A stretch of 64,000 bases of DNA from Pseudescherichia sp031987975 (GCF_031987975.1 NZ_DALZYX010000007.1:1-64000); one strand, 5' to 3'; positions 1 through 8,353 are shown, counted from the first letter of the stretch. The notes: generated by a model not told the origin, from the letters alone. Numbers and translations: made by a program.

Positions 1-53
1 GCAGTTGACTTTTAATCAATTGGTCGCAGGTTCGAATCCTGCACGACCCACCA
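1..53 (+). tRNA. tRNA-Lys (TTT anticodon), 3' part only
   Basis: The window opens inside a tRNA gene. From the anticodon arm (CTTTTAA with anticodon TTT) through the T arm (GGTTCGAATCC) to the acceptor strand ACGACCC and encoded CCA, it is identical to the complete copy at 80-155. The 5' half lies outside the window. In E. coli the same place before nadA holds the end of the valT-lysW-valZ-lysYZQ array, so this is a tandem lysine tRNA copy. Confidence 0.95.
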
Positions 54-79
54 ATTAAATATTCAGGCAGCACCCGGAA

Positions 80-155
80 GGGTCGTTAGCTCAGTTGGTA
101 GAGCAGTTGACTTTTAATCAATTGGTCGCAGGTTCGAATCCTGCACGACCCACCA
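80..155 (+). tRNA. tRNA-Lys (TTT anticodon)
   Basis: Complete 76-nt tRNA gene. The acceptor stem pairs GGGTCGT (80-86) with ACGACCC (145-151), the D arm carries AGCTCAGTTGGTAGAGC, the anticodon loop is CTTTTAA, the T loop is TTCGAAT, and CCA is encoded. It decodes AAA and AAG. Only 26 nt separate it from the preceding copy, so both are probably cut from one transcript that ends at the terminator at 260-286. As last tRNA before nadA it sits where lysQ is in E. coli. Confidence 0.97.
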
Positions 156-258
156 ATTTCAACATAAAGAATAGATGTTGAACGTGAAGGATAACGTTGC
201 TTTAGCAACGGCCCAAAGGGCGAGGCAAAGCCGAGTCATCCTGCACGACCCACCAATG
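156..258 (+). repeat. tRNA-tail repeat with two small hairpins
   Basis: The spacer after the last tRNA ends with a second copy of the tRNA 3' end: a 20-base stretch ending ...CACGACCCACCAAT occurs at 138-157 and again at 238-257. Between the copies are two short hairpins, CGTTGC-TTTA-GCAACG (195-210) and GCCC-AAA-GGGC (211-221). The arrangement recalls the RtT repeats after tyrT in E. coli. It is a duplicated 3' end, not a second tRNA, because no 5' half or anticodon arm is present. Confidence 0.75.
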
Positions 259-259
259 C

Positions 260-286
260 AAAAAAGCGCCCTAAAGGCGCTTTTTT
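260..286 (+). terminator. Terminator of the tRNA-Lys operon
   Basis: Stem AAGCGCC / GGCGCTT with a CTAAA-type loop followed by six T residues: a strong intrinsic terminator directly after the repeated tRNA tail. Confidence 0.9.
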
Positions 287-365
287 GCTATCTGCGATAT
301 GTCGCTGCCCGACATACTCATCTGACGCCTATTTATTGTGACTTTTATCCTGCGATCCGCTATCT

Positions 366-383
366 TGTTTAGTATATAAAACA
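366..383 (+). promoter_or_regulatory. NadR operator of nadA-pnuC
   Basis: TGTTTA-GTATAT-AAAACA matches the NadR box TGTTTA-N6-TAAACA at 11 of 12 defined bases. It lies 73 bp before the nadA start. NadR represses nadA-pnuC when NAD is plentiful, so this is the expected operator. The call rests on motif and position. Confidence 0.85.
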
Positions 384-455
384 CAAATGCCTTATCCTTG
401 GTCAGACACAGCAGGCATGGGCATTATTGTTAAGTCAGCAAAACGAGAAAGCATG

Positions 456-1496
456 ATGAGCGTAATGTTTGATCCTGAAACCGCGATCTACCCCTTCCCG
501 CCTAAGCCGCGTCCACTGAGCCTCGACGAAAAAGCGTTTTATCGCGAAAAAATAAAAAAATTACTCAAAGAACGCGATGCGGTCATGGTGGCCCATTACT
601 ATACCGATCCGGAGATCCAGCAGCTGGCGGAAGAGACCGGGGGATGTATCTCCGATTCGCTGGAGATGGCGCGCTTCGGGGCAAAGCATCCTGCCTCCAC
701 GCTATTAGTTGCTGGGGTGCGCTTTATGGGCGAGACCGCTAAAATTCTTAGTCCGGAAAAAACCATTCTGATGCCTACTCTGGATGCAGAGTGCTCCCTC
801 GATCTTGGTTGCCCCATTGAAGAGTTCAGCGCCTTCTGCGATGCCCACCCGGATCGCACCGTCGTGGTCTACGCCAATACCTCCGCCGCCGTTAAGGCCC
901 GAGCGGACTGGGTCGTCACCTCCAGCATCGCCGTCGAGCTGATTGAGCATCTGGATAGCCTCGGGGAGAAGATCATCTGGGCACCGGATCGCCATCTCGG
1001 CAGCTACGTGCAGAAGCAGACCGGGGCAGATATCCTCTGCTGGCAGGGGGCATGCATCGTCCATGACGAGTTCAAAACCCAGGCGCTGGCGCGTATGAAA
1101 GCCCTCTATCCCAACGCCGCCGTTCTTGTTCACCCGGAGTCGCCGCAGGCGGTGGTGGATATGGCGGATGCCGTTGGCTCCACCAGCCAGTTGATCAATG
1201 CGGCCAAAACGCTGCCGCACCCGCAGCTTATTGTCGCTACCGATCGCGGGATCTTTTATAAGATGCAGCAAGCGGTGCCGGAAAAAGAGCTGCTGGAAGC
1301 GCCTACCGCCGGAGAGGGAGCAACCTGCCGTAGCTGTGCGCACTGTCCATGGATGGCCATGAACGGCCTTCAGGCCATTGCTGAGGGGCTGGAGAAGGGG
1401 GGGGCTATGCATGAGATCCAGGTAGACGCAAAACTGCGTGAAGGCGCACTGCTGCCGCTTAATCGGATGCTGGATTTCGCCGCAACGCTGCGTTGA
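456..1496 (+). CDS. nadA: Quinolinate synthase A
   Basis: NadA condenses iminoaspartate (from NadB) with dihydroxyacetone phosphate to quinolinate, the entry compound of de novo NAD synthesis, in the cytoplasm. The 346-residue protein has all three ligands of the catalytic [4Fe-4S] cluster, Cys113 (AECSLDLGC), Cys200 (WQGAC) and Cys297, the last within the CxxCxxC of CRSCAHCPW. The start is the second of two adjacent ATGs (MSVMFDPE), matching the E. coli N-terminus; upstream in-frame codons add residues absent from the family. pnuC follows 66 bp downstream, and a NadR box lies upstream, so both are probably repressed by NadR. Confidence 0.97.
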   Translation: MSVMFDPETAIYPFPPKPRPLSLDEKAFYREKIKKLLKERDAVMVAHYYTDPEIQQLAEETGGCISDSLEMARFGAKHPASTLLVAGVRFMGETAKILSPEKTILMPTLDAECSLDLGCPIEEFSAFCDAHPDRTVVVYANTSAAVKARADWVVTSSIAVELIEHLDSLGEKIIWAPDRHLGSYVQKQTGADILCWQGACIVHDEFKTQALARMKALYPNAAVLVHPESPQAVVDMADAVGSTSQLINAAKTLPHPQLIVATDRGIFYKMQQAVPEKELLEAPTAGEGATCRSCAHCPWMAMNGLQAIAEGLEKGGAMHEIQVDAKLREGALLPLNRMLDFAATLR

Positions 1497-1562
1497 TTAC
1501 GCACGTGTCGATAACGGCTATGATTGTTAAGACAATTTCACTTTTCAATACGCGGGGCAAAA

Positions 1563-2282
1563 ATGGATTTTTTTAGTACGCAGAATATTTTGGTTCACAT
1601 TCCGCTGGGGGCAGGTGGCTACGATCTCTCGTGGATAGAAGCGGTAGGCACCCTTGCCGGACTGCTATGCATCTGGCTCGCTAGCCTGGAGAAGATCAGC
1701 AACTACGCCTTCGGCCTCATCAACGTGACGCTGTTTGCGGTGATCTTTTTCCAGATCCAGCTCTATGCTAGCCTGCTGCTGCAGCTCTTCTTCTTCGCAG
1801 CCAACATCTACGGCTGGTATGCCTGGTCGCGGCAAACAACGCAGAACGAAGCCGCGCTGCAAATCCGCTGGCTGCCGCGCGGTAAGGCGATTGCCTGGCT
1901 GGTTATCTGCGTCCTGGCGATTGGCCTGATGACCCTGTTTATCGATCCGGTGTTCACCTTCCTGACCCGTATTGCGGTCTCTATTATGCAGGCGCTGGGT
2001 TTAAGCGTAGCGATGCCAGCGCTACAGCCTGATGCTTTCCCCTTCTGGGACTCCTGCCTGATGGTGCTGTCGATTGTGGCGATGGTGTTGATGACCCGTA
2101 AATATGTCGAAAACTGGCTGCTGTGGGTCGTAGTTAACGTGATTAGCGTGGTGATCTTTGCCCTGCAGGGCGTCTACGCCATGTCGCTGGAGTACCTGAT
2201 CCTGACCTTTATTGCGCTGAACGGCAGCCGGATGTGGATTAACAGCGCGCGGGAACGAGGCTCGCGCGCGCTGGCGGGCTAA
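1563..2282 (+). CDS. pnuC: Nicotinamide riboside transporter PnuC
   Basis: Inner-membrane facilitator for nicotinamide riboside, trapped inside by phosphorylation by NadR. The 239-residue protein is almost wholly hydrophobic, with about seven membrane segments and conserved stretches such as FFFAANIYGWYAWSRQ and NGSRMWINSARERG near the C-terminus. The start MDFFSTQN matches E. coli; the frame stays open upstream but has no useful ribosome site there. It forms a transcription unit with nadA, so de novo synthesis and salvage share one NadR operator. Its 3' end overlaps the convergent zitB stop by 4 bp. Confidence 0.96.
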   Translation: MDFFSTQNILVHIPLGAGGYDLSWIEAVGTLAGLLCIWLASLEKISNYAFGLINVTLFAVIFFQIQLYASLLLQLFFFAANIYGWYAWSRQTTQNEAALQIRWLPRGKAIAWLVICVLAIGLMTLFIDPVFTFLTRIAVSIMQALGLSVAMPALQPDAFPFWDSCLMVLSIVAMVLMTRKYVENWLLWVVVNVISVVIFALQGVYAMSLEYLILTFIALNGSRMWINSARERGSRALAG

Positions 2283-3223
2283 TGGTGATGGTGGTGAGCG
2301 TGGCCGGAGGGTAGGGTATTCAAATTGCACTCCGGCCCGCTGCATGGGCGGTACTCCATCTGAATCGTGACGTGTGAAATCTGATAGTGATGAACCAGAA
2401 AGTGCTGGATGCGTTCCAGCAGAGCATCGTGATCGTGCGGAGGAATAACCTGCACGTGTAGGGTCATGACCGACTTCTCTCCCACCGTCCAGACGTGCAC
2501 ATGGTGCACGTCACGCACTTCCGGGACATCCCGGCGCAGATGGCGACGCAGCGCCGCAATATCCAGCGATATCGGCGCCCCCTCCAGCAGTTCATTCACA
2601 CTCTCTTTAAGCAGCTTCCAGGCACTGCGTAGCACCAGACAGGAAACCAGCACTGAGAGTATCGGATCGACCGGTGTCCAGCCGGTCCAGAGGATCACCA
2701 GCGCAGCGACAATGGCGCCCACGGAGCCGAGCAGATCGCCCAATACGTGCAGCGCCGCCGCCCGTACGTTCAAGTTCTTCTCTTCGCTGCCGCGATGCAG
2801 GATCCAGAATGAAACCAGATTAGCCACCAGGCCCGCTACGGCGATGCCCAGCATGGCAACCCCCGCGACCGGCTGGGGGTGATAGAAGCGTACAACGGCT
2901 TCCCAGACAATCATAAAGGTGATGACCACCAGTGCGAGTGCGTTCACAAACGCCGCCAGGGTGGTAAGCCGTAGCCAGCCAAAGGTGCGCTGCCCGCTCG
3001 GAGGCCGACGGGCGAAGCGCACGGCCAGCAGGGCGAAGAGCAGAGCGGCGGCATCGGTAAGCATGTGACCGGCATCGGCCAGCAAGGCCAGCGAGCCGGA
3101 GAGCAGCCCACCAATAACTTCAACCACCATAAACAGGGCGGTAACGCTAAAGGCTAACAGCAATCGACGGGCATTGTCGTCATGGTGTTCAGAAGAGGGA
3201 GCGTGTGAATGGTGATGCGCCAT
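2279..3223 (-). CDS. zitB: Zinc transporter ZitB (cation diffusion facilitator)
   Basis: Proton-coupled exporter that lowers cytoplasmic zinc, in the inner membrane. The 314-residue CDF protein has six predicted membrane helices, the two HxxxD-type zinc sites (ADAGHMLTD in helix 2, HVLGDLLGS in helix 5), a histidine-rich N-terminus (HHHSHAPSSEHHD) and a histidine tail. The ATG at 3223 is preferred over one nine bases upstream because TGGA lies about nine bases before it and too close to the other. It converges on pnuC with overlapping stops and no terminator between them. Confidence 0.95.
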   Translation of the reverse strand: MAHHHSHAPSSEHHDDNARRLLLAFSVTALFMVVEVIGGLLSGSLALLADAGHMLTDAAALLFALLAVRFARRPPSGQRTFGWLRLTTLAAFVNALALVVITFMIVWEAVVRFYHPQPVAGVAMLGIAVAGLVANLVSFWILHRGSEEKNLNVRAAALHVLGDLLGSVGAIVAALVILWTGWTPVDPILSVLVSCLVLRSAWKLLKESVNELLEGAPISLDIAALRRHLRRDVPEVRDVHHVHVWTVGEKSVMTLHVQVIPPHDHDALLERIQHFLVHHYQISHVTIQMEYRPCSGPECNLNTLPSGHAHHHHH

Positions 3224-3289
3224 GAGTGTCATTCCATTTAATGTATTCTCAGCGACTTACATCATTGCAGATTTTTATTTCTTCGGCAC

Positions 3290-3318
3290 AAAAAAATAAG
3301 GAGAGCCTTAGCTCTCCT
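3290..3318 (-). terminator. Terminator of ybgS
   Basis: Hairpin AGGAGAGC-TAAG-GCTCTCCT read leftward, followed by a T-rich run (the A-run at 3290-3296 on the plus strand). It ends the minus-strand ybgS transcript. Confidence 0.85.
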
Positions 3319-3338
3319 CATGTTACGCATCAACGGTA

Positions 3339-3797
3339 TTACTGGGAAGTACCGTCGGTTTTGGTATCCACATCGTTATTCATACCGTCGCCGGTTTCCA
3401 CTTTTTTATTCACGTCCGGGCAACGACCATCCTTACACATGCTGTTTTTATGGATGTCGTCTTTGTCCATATGCTGACCGTCGGCGCTGGTAGAGGCCCC
3501 ACCGTTGGAGTGCAGCATGCCGCCGGTAGAGGTGCCGGTAGCGCCACCGGTTGCAGTGCCGGTAGTACCCGTAGTGTTAGTACCGGTAGAGCCAGTTGCT
3601 GCGTTGGTGTTGCCAGTATTGATGTTGCTGTTATCTACATTGTTCGGCGGCAGATTTTCTTTAGCGCCCGGTGCTACTGCCCCGGCGTCTGCAGCGGCAT
3701 TCGCTGCACCGTTACTGTTTGCTGCCGCGAGTGCTGCGCCGCTAGCCAGAGTCAGGGTAGTCGTCAGTAAAAGTGTGGCCAGTTTATTCATTTTCAT
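3339..3797 (-). CDS. ybgS: YbgS-like secreted protein
   Basis: Homolog of E. coli YbgS, a small exported protein of unknown role. A signal peptide of about 24 residues (MKMNKLATLL... ASGAALA) is followed by an Asn/Ala-rich stretch. The C-terminal domain is nearly identical to E. coli (CKDGRCPDVNKKV, GMNNDVDTKTDG), with two cysteines able to form a disulfide. At 152 residues it is about 26 longer than the E. coli protein; the extra length is a Thr/Gly/Ala repeat (GTNTTGTTGTATGGATGTS) in the middle. GGAG eight bases before ATG 3797 sets the start. It stands alone, divergent from aroG. Confidence 0.88.
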   Translation of the reverse strand: MKMNKLATLLLTTTLTLASGAALAAANSNGAANAAADAGAVAPGAKENLPPNNVDNSNINTGNTNAATGSTGTNTTGTTGTATGGATGTSTGGMLHSNGGASTSADGQHMDKDDIHKNSMCKDGRCPDVNKKVETGDGMNNDVDTKTDGTSQ

Positions 3798-4116
3798 AAT
3801 CGTGCTCCTGTTCTCGTCATTACATTGGATAGCGATATCCAACAGTGCAGATGCGAAACGGATTATTCGCTCAGTAGTGAAAGATGCCAAATCTGGCCAA
3901 AAAGGCAGAATGGAATCTGGATAAAAAATAAAAACAAAGTGTTTACAGGTAAAAAGTTTAGTCAGGTTGCCAGCGTTCGCTAGCGACTCGCCCTTTTTTA
4001 TCACTTTTCAGGAATATTCCGTATTGAGTGTAAAAGCCCGTTTACACTTCCTGACGGAGCCGTTAGATTGGAGGGATTGCACTCTCTGACATAAGTATGG
4101 CAACGCTGGAACGAAC
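3798..4116. other. ybgS-aroG divergent control region
   Basis: A 319-bp region without a gene. It holds the promoters of ybgS (left) and aroG (right) and the TyrR box at 4029-4046. An AT-rich stretch around 3925-3960 contains TTTACAGGTAAA, which looks like a weak second TyrR half-site pair but does not meet the consensus. Nothing else is recognisable. Confidence 0.6.
4029..4046 (+). promoter_or_regulatory. TyrR box of aroG
   Basis: TGTAAA-AGCCCG-TTTACA is a perfect match to the strong TyrR box TGTAAA-N6-TTTACA, 70 bp before the aroG start. TyrR with phenylalanine or tryptophan represses aroG in E. coli, so this is the expected operator. Confidence 0.93.
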
Positions 4117-5169
4117 ATGAATTATCAGAACGACGATTTACGCATTAAAGAGATTAACGAACTGTTACCCCCTGTCGCGCTGCTGGAGAAATTCCCGGCG
4201 ACGGAGACCGCAGCCAATACGGTTTCTCATGCCCGTAAGGCGATCCATAAGATCCTCAAAGGCAGTGACGATCGTCTGCTGGTGGTGATCGGACCCTGTT
4301 CGATTCACGATCCGGCAGCGGCCAAAGAGTATGCTGCCCGCCTGTTGACCCTGCGCGAAGAGCTGAAGGGTGAGCTTGAGATCGTCATGCGCGTCTATTT
4401 TGAAAAGCCGCGTACCACCGTGGGCTGGAAGGGGCTAATTAACGATCCGCATATGGATAACAGCTTCCAGATCAACGACGGCCTGCGCATCGCCCGCAAG
4501 CTGCTGCTGGAGATTAACGACAGCGGTCTGCCAGCGGCGGGGGAGTTCCTCGATATGATCACCCCGCAGTACGTTGCTGACCTGATGAGCTGGGGCGCAA
4601 TTGGCGCGCGCACAACCGAGTCTCAGGTGCACCGCGAGCTGGCATCCGGGCTTTCCTGTCCGGTAGGCTTTAAAAATGGTACCGATGGCACCATCAAGGT
4701 AGCTATTGACGCTATTAACGCCGCCGGCGCGCCGCACTGCTTCCTCTCCGTCACCAAGTGGGGCCACTCGGCGATTGTGAACACCAGCGGCAACGGCGAC
4801 TGCCATATTATCCTGCGCGGTGGCAAAGAGCCGAACTACAGTGCGAAGCACGTTGCGGAAGTTAAGCATGGCCTGGAAAAAGCCGGGCTGTCACCGCAGG
4901 TGATGATCGATTTCAGCCATGCCAACTCCAGCAAGCAGTTTAAAAAGCAGATGAGCGTGGGTGAAGACGTCTGTCAGCAGATTGCCGGCGGTGAGAAGGC
5001 GGTAATTGGCGTGATGATTGAGAGCCATCTGGTGGAGGGTAATCAGAGCCTGGAGAGCGGTGAGCCGCTGGTCTATGGCAAGAGCGTAACGGATGCCTGC
5101 ATCGGCTGGGAAGATACCGACGCGATTCTGCGTCAGCTGGCCAACGCGGTGAAAGCGCGTCGCGGTTGA
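4117..5169 (+). CDS. aroG: DAHP synthase, phenylalanine-sensitive
   Basis: Catalyses the first step of the shikimate pathway: phosphoenolpyruvate plus erythrose 4-phosphate to DAHP. This is the Phe-inhibited class I isozyme. The 350 residues match E. coli AroG in length and almost throughout, including the metal and substrate motifs GPCSIHD, EKPRTTVGWKG, GARTTESQVHRELASG, VTKWGHSAIV and DFSHANSSKQ. The metal ligand Cys61 lies in GPCSIHD. It is a single-gene unit preceded by a perfect TyrR box and followed by a palindrome at 5177-5201. Confidence 0.97.
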   Translation: MNYQNDDLRIKEINELLPPVALLEKFPATETAANTVSHARKAIHKILKGSDDRLLVVIGPCSIHDPAAAKEYAARLLTLREELKGELEIVMRVYFEKPRTTVGWKGLINDPHMDNSFQINDGLRIARKLLLEINDSGLPAAGEFLDMITPQYVADLMSWGAIGARTTESQVHRELASGLSCPVGFKNGTDGTIKVAIDAINAAGAPHCFLSVTKWGHSAIVNTSGNGDCHIILRGGKEPNYSAKHVAEVKHGLEKAGLSPQVMIDFSHANSSKQFKKQMSVGEDVCQQIAGGEKAVIGVMIESHLVEGNQSLESGEPLVYGKSVTDACIGWEDTDAILRQLANAVKARRG

Positions 5170-5176
5170 TAATTGT

Positions 5177-5201
5177 GCCCGGCAGCAGCGCGCCGCCGGG
5201 C
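5177..5201. repeat. GC-rich palindrome between aroG and gpmA (REP-like)
   Basis: GCCCGGC ... GCCGGGC with an 11-base centre, between two convergent genes. It resembles the other REP-type palindromes in this window (17924, 20480, 39102). It lacks a long T-run, so it more likely protects or attenuates both 3' ends than acts as a full terminator. Confidence 0.6.
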
Positions 5202-5210
5202 ATTTAACAA

Positions 5211-5963
5211 TTACTTCGCTTTACCCTGGTTTGCTACCGCCGCTGCTTTTGCAGCGATTTCGTCAGCGTTGCCCAGATAATAGTGTTTGATCGGCTTGAA
5301 GTTTTCGTCGAACTCATACACCAACGGTACGCCAGTCGGGATGTTCAGCTCAAGGATCTCATCTTCACCCATATCGTCGAGATACTTCACCAGCGCACGC
5401 AGGGAGTTACCGTGTGCGGCAATGATCACGCGCTCACCGCTTTTCAGGCGCGGCAGAATAGTTTCATTCCAGTAAGGGATCACACGATCGATGGTCAGCG
5501 CCAGGCTTTCGGTCAGCGGCAGCTCCTGCTCAGTCAGGGATGCGTAACGCGGATCGTGACCCGGGAAGCGCTCGTCGTCTTTGGTCAGCGCCGGCGGGGT
5601 GACCGCGAAGCCGCGACGCCACTGCTTAACCTGCTCATCACCATACTTCTCAGCGGTTTCGGCTTTGTTCAGACCCTGCAGCGCACCGTAGTGACGCTCG
5701 TTCAGTTTCCAGGATTTCTCTACCGGCAGCCAGGCCTGATCGAGTTCATCAAGGACATTCCACAGGGTGTGGATGGCGCGTTTCAGCACGGAAGTGTAGG
5801 CAAAATCAAAGCTGAAGCCTTCTTCTTTCAGCAGCTTACCTGCTGATTTTGCTTCGCTCACGCCTTTCTCAGACAGGTCAACATCGTACCAGCCGGTGAA
5901 GCGGTTTTCGTTGTTCCACTGGCTTTCGCCATGACGAACCAGAACGAGCTTAGTAACAGCCAT
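5211..5963 (-). CDS. gpmA: 2,3-bisphosphoglycerate-dependent phosphoglycerate mutase
   Basis: Interconverts 3- and 2-phosphoglycerate in glycolysis and gluconeogenesis. The 250-residue protein has the histidine phosphatase signature LVLVRHGESQWN, with phospho-accepting His11, acid/base Glu89 (KLNERHYG), Arg62 in LKRAIHT and the second histidine in IIAAHGNS. Length equals E. coli GpmA. A Fur-box-like sequence lies about 30 bp upstream, consistent with the iron regulation known for gpmA. It is monocistronic and convergent with aroG. Confidence 0.97.
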   Translation of the reverse strand: MAVTKLVLVRHGESQWNNENRFTGWYDVDLSEKGVSEAKSAGKLLKEEGFSFDFAYTSVLKRAIHTLWNVLDELDQAWLPVEKSWKLNERHYGALQGLNKAETAEKYGDEQVKQWRRGFAVTPPALTKDDERFPGHDPRYASLTEQELPLTESLALTIDRVIPYWNETILPRLKSGERVIIAAHGNSLRALVKYLDDMGEDEILELNIPTGVPLVYEFDENFKPIKHYYLGNADEIAAKAAAVANQGKAK

Positions 5964-5991
5964 ACTCTCTCCTTAATAAACCTGATTGAAT

Positions 5992-6010
5992 GATAACAAT
6001 TCTCATTATA
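5992..6010 (-). promoter_or_regulatory. Probable Fur box of gpmA
   Basis: Read on the minus strand, TATAATGAGAATTGTTATC matches the 19-bp Fur consensus GATAATGATAATCATTATC at about 15 positions. It sits just upstream of gpmA, a known Fur target in E. coli. Confidence 0.7.
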
Positions 6011-6138
6011 TTGCCGTGACGACGCCAGCGGCAACGCATAACCATTACCATAGCGAAAATAGTGGCGCAGTGTAAGGTACTTGTGAAATCGGGGTTAGGA
6101 TTTTGTCCGTAAACGATGCTTATTTCAGCAGGATGGAC

Positions 6139-6164
6139 AAAAAAAGCCCCGTTAAAACGGGGCT
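6139..6164 (-). terminator. Terminator of the gal operon
   Basis: Leftward hairpin AGCCCC-GTTTTAAC-GGGGCT followed by seven T residues, immediately after galM. This is an intrinsic terminator for galETKM. Confidence 0.92.
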
Positions 6165-6170
6165 GTACGG

Positions 6171-7211
6171 TTATTGCGGAATAAACTGATACTCGGTCAC
6201 GCTCACGTATTCTGCGCCGGGACGGAGGATGACGTCAGGCTGCGGATACTCCGGGTGGTTTGGGCTATCCGGCAGGAACTCACTCTCCAGAGCCAGCCCC
6301 TGATACGCGCTGTATTCACCCTGTTCGCGGGCAGGAGTCCCCTCCAGATAGTTACCGGAATAGAACTGCAGCGCCGGGGCGGTTGTGTAGACGCTCATTT
6401 GAAGCTTCCGGTCCGCCGACCAGAGATGCGCCGCTGGCTGGCTGGCATCACCCTTCGCCTGGAGCAGGAAAGCGTGATCGTAGCCTTTCACCTTCCGCTG
6501 ATCCTCATCCTGAAGGAAATCATTGGCGATGATTTTCGGCTGACGGAAGTCAAAGCTGGTGCCTTCAACCGCCTTCAGCTCCTGATAAGGGATCCCAGCT
6601 TCGTCCACCGGCAGGTATGCATCCGCCAGCAGCTGCAGCTGGTGGTCGCGCACGTCCGACTGCACACCATTAAGGTTAAAGTAAGCGTGATTGGTCAGAT
6701 TTACCGGGCAGGGTTTGTCCACGGTAGCGCGATACTCAATAGAGATGCGGTTATCCTCCGTCAGACGGAAGAGGGCACTGGCATTCAGGTTGCCAGGATA
6801 ACCCTGGTCGCCGTCGGGGGAGTTCAGGCTCAGCAGCGCTTCGCTGTCGTTTTTACGCACGATGCGCCAGCGGCGCTTATCAAAGCCTTCCGGCCCGCCA
6901 TGAAGCTGGTTTTCACCCTGGCTCGGCAGCAGCGAGTAGCTCTGCCCGTCAAGGGTAAAGCGGCTTTTAGCGATCCGGTTAGCATAGCGGCCCACCGACG
7001 CGCCCAGATAGGCGGTCTGCTCCACGTAGCGCTGGGGGGTATTGCAGCCCAGCAGCGTTTCACGTACCGAGCCGTCCGGCATTGGCACACGGGCGGAGAG
7101 CAGGGTTGCGCCCCAGTCCATCAGGGTCACCACCATCCCCGCGCCGTTGCGCAGGGTGATCAGGCGGTATGCCAGCCCGTCCGGAGCCAGCGCAGGGGTT
7201 TCATTTAGCAT
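6171..7211 (-). CDS. galM: Galactose-1-epimerase (mutarotase)
   Basis: Interconverts alpha- and beta-D-galactose, supplying galactokinase with its anomer. It is the last gene of galETKM and overlaps the galK stop by 7 bp. The 346-residue protein shows the aldose 1-epimerase motifs: NRIAKSRFTLDG, the histidine in GENQLHGGPEGFDKRRW, NLTNHAYFNL with the second catalytic histidine, and the late glutamate in YQGLALESEFLPD. Length and motif order match E. coli GalM. Confidence 0.96.
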   Translation of the reverse strand: MLNETPALAPDGLAYRLITLRNGAGMVVTLMDWGATLLSARVPMPDGSVRETLLGCNTPQRYVEQTAYLGASVGRYANRIAKSRFTLDGQSYSLLPSQGENQLHGGPEGFDKRRWRIVRKNDSEALLSLNSPDGDQGYPGNLNASALFRLTEDNRISIEYRATVDKPCPVNLTNHAYFNLNGVQSDVRDHQLQLLADAYLPVDEAGIPYQELKAVEGTSFDFRQPKIIANDFLQDEDQRKVKGYDHAFLLQAKGDASQPAAHLWSADRKLQMSVYTTAPALQFYSGNYLEGTPAREQGEYSAYQGLALESEFLPDSPNHPEYPQPDVILRPGAEYVSVTEYQFIPQ

Positions 7212-8353
7212 TGTCCTGCCCCCTCTGATGCCTTACAGACATAGAAGGTCTCTTTGATGCCGGTTTTGGCTTCATACTGTGCCGCCACCGCCTCCTGAAC
7301 CTGAGCGACTAGATCTTCCGGCACCAGCGCCACGATACAGCCGCCGAAGCCGCCGCCGGTCATGCGTACGCCGCCTTTATCGCCAATGGTCTCTTTAACA
7401 ATTTCCACCAGCGTGTCGATCTGCGGTACGGTGATCTCGAAATCATCGCGCATAGAAGCATGGGACGCTGCCATCAGCTCACCCATCCGCTGTAGATCGC
7501 CTCTCTCCAGCGCGTCGGCCGCTTCCACGGTACGCTGGTTTTCGGTCAGAACGTGGCGCACGCGTTTGGCAACCAGCGGATCCAGCTCATCAGCCACGGT
7601 ATTGAACTGCTCCAGGGAGACGTCGCGTAGGGCCGGCTGCTGGAAGAACCGCGCCCCGGTTTCACACTGCTCGCGGCGGGTGTTGTATTCGCTGCCCACC
7701 AGGGTGCGTTTGAAGTTGCTGTTGATGATAATCACCGCCACGCCCTGCGGCATGGATACCGCGCGGGTGCCCAGCGTGCGGCAGTCGAGCAGCAGAGCAT
7801 GATCCTTTTTGCCGAGGGCAGAGATCAGCTGGTCCATGATGCCGCAGTTACAGCCAACAAACTGGTTCTCCGCCTCCTGGCCGTTGAGGGCGATCTGCGC
7901 CCCATCCAGCGGCAGATGATAGAGCTGCTGGAAGACCGTACCCACGGCGACCTCCAAAGAGGCCGACGAGCTTAAGCCTGCCCCCTGCGGCACGTTACCG
8001 CTGATCACCAGATCCGCCCCGCCAAAGCTTTTGTCGCGGTTGAGCAGATGTTTCACCACGCCGCGAACATAGTTTGACCACTGCTGGCTATCATGGGCAA
8101 GGATCGGCGCATCCAGAGAAAATTCGTCGGTCTGGTTATCATAGTCGGCGGCGATGACGCGCACGGTGCGATCCGTACGCGGCGCGGCGCTGATCACCGT
8201 CTGGTAATCGATGGCGCACGGCAGCACGAAACCGTCGTTGTAGTCGGTATGCTCGCCGATCAGGTTGACACGGCCCGGAGCCTGAAACGTATGCGTGGCA
8301 GGATAGCCGAATTTCTCAGCAAACAGAGATTGCGTTTTTTCTTTCAGACTCAT
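7205..8353 (-). CDS. galK: Galactokinase
   Basis: Phosphorylates alpha-D-galactose with ATP to galactose 1-phosphate, the committed step of the Leloir pathway. The 382-residue GHMP kinase has the galactokinase signature GRVNLIGEHTDYNDG at residues 28-42, the ATP loop PQGAGLSSSASLEVA, CGIMDQLISALG with the catalytic aspartate, and the C-terminal GVRMTGGGFGGC. It lies two bases after galT and overlaps galM, giving one tightly coupled operon. Confidence 0.97.
   Translation of the reverse strand: MSLKEKTQSLFAEKFGYPATHTFQAPGRVNLIGEHTDYNDGFVLPCAIDYQTVISAAPRTDRTVRVIAADYDNQTDEFSLDAPILAHDSQQWSNYVRGVVKHLLNRDKSFGGADLVISGNVPQGAGLSSSASLEVAVGTVFQQLYHLPLDGAQIALNGQEAENQFVGCNCGIMDQLISALGKKDHALLLDCRTLGTRAVSMPQGVAVIIINSNFKRTLVGSEYNTRREQCETGARFFQQPALRDVSLEQFNTVADELDPLVAKRVRHVLTENQRTVEAADALERGDLQRMGELMAASHASMRDDFEITVPQIDTLVEIVKETIGDKGGVRMTGGGFGGCIVALVPEDLVAQVQEAVAAQYEAKTGIKETFYVCKASEGAGQC

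Noticed and set aside
175..372. 65-codon plus-strand frame after the tRNA genes
   Set aside because: It runs through the tRNA-tail repeat and the operon terminator, has no ribosome site and no homology.
3450..3924. Plus-strand frames across ybgS
   Set aside because: Their Val/Pro/Ala repeats are the complement of the ybgS Thr/Gly repeat.
3938..3955. Second TyrR-like site upstream of aroG
   Set aside because: TTTACAGGTAAA has the wrong half-site orientation and spacing for a TyrR box.
6174..7208. 344-codon frame antisense to galM
   Set aside because: Entirely inside galM with GC-rich shadow composition; galM has all family motifs.
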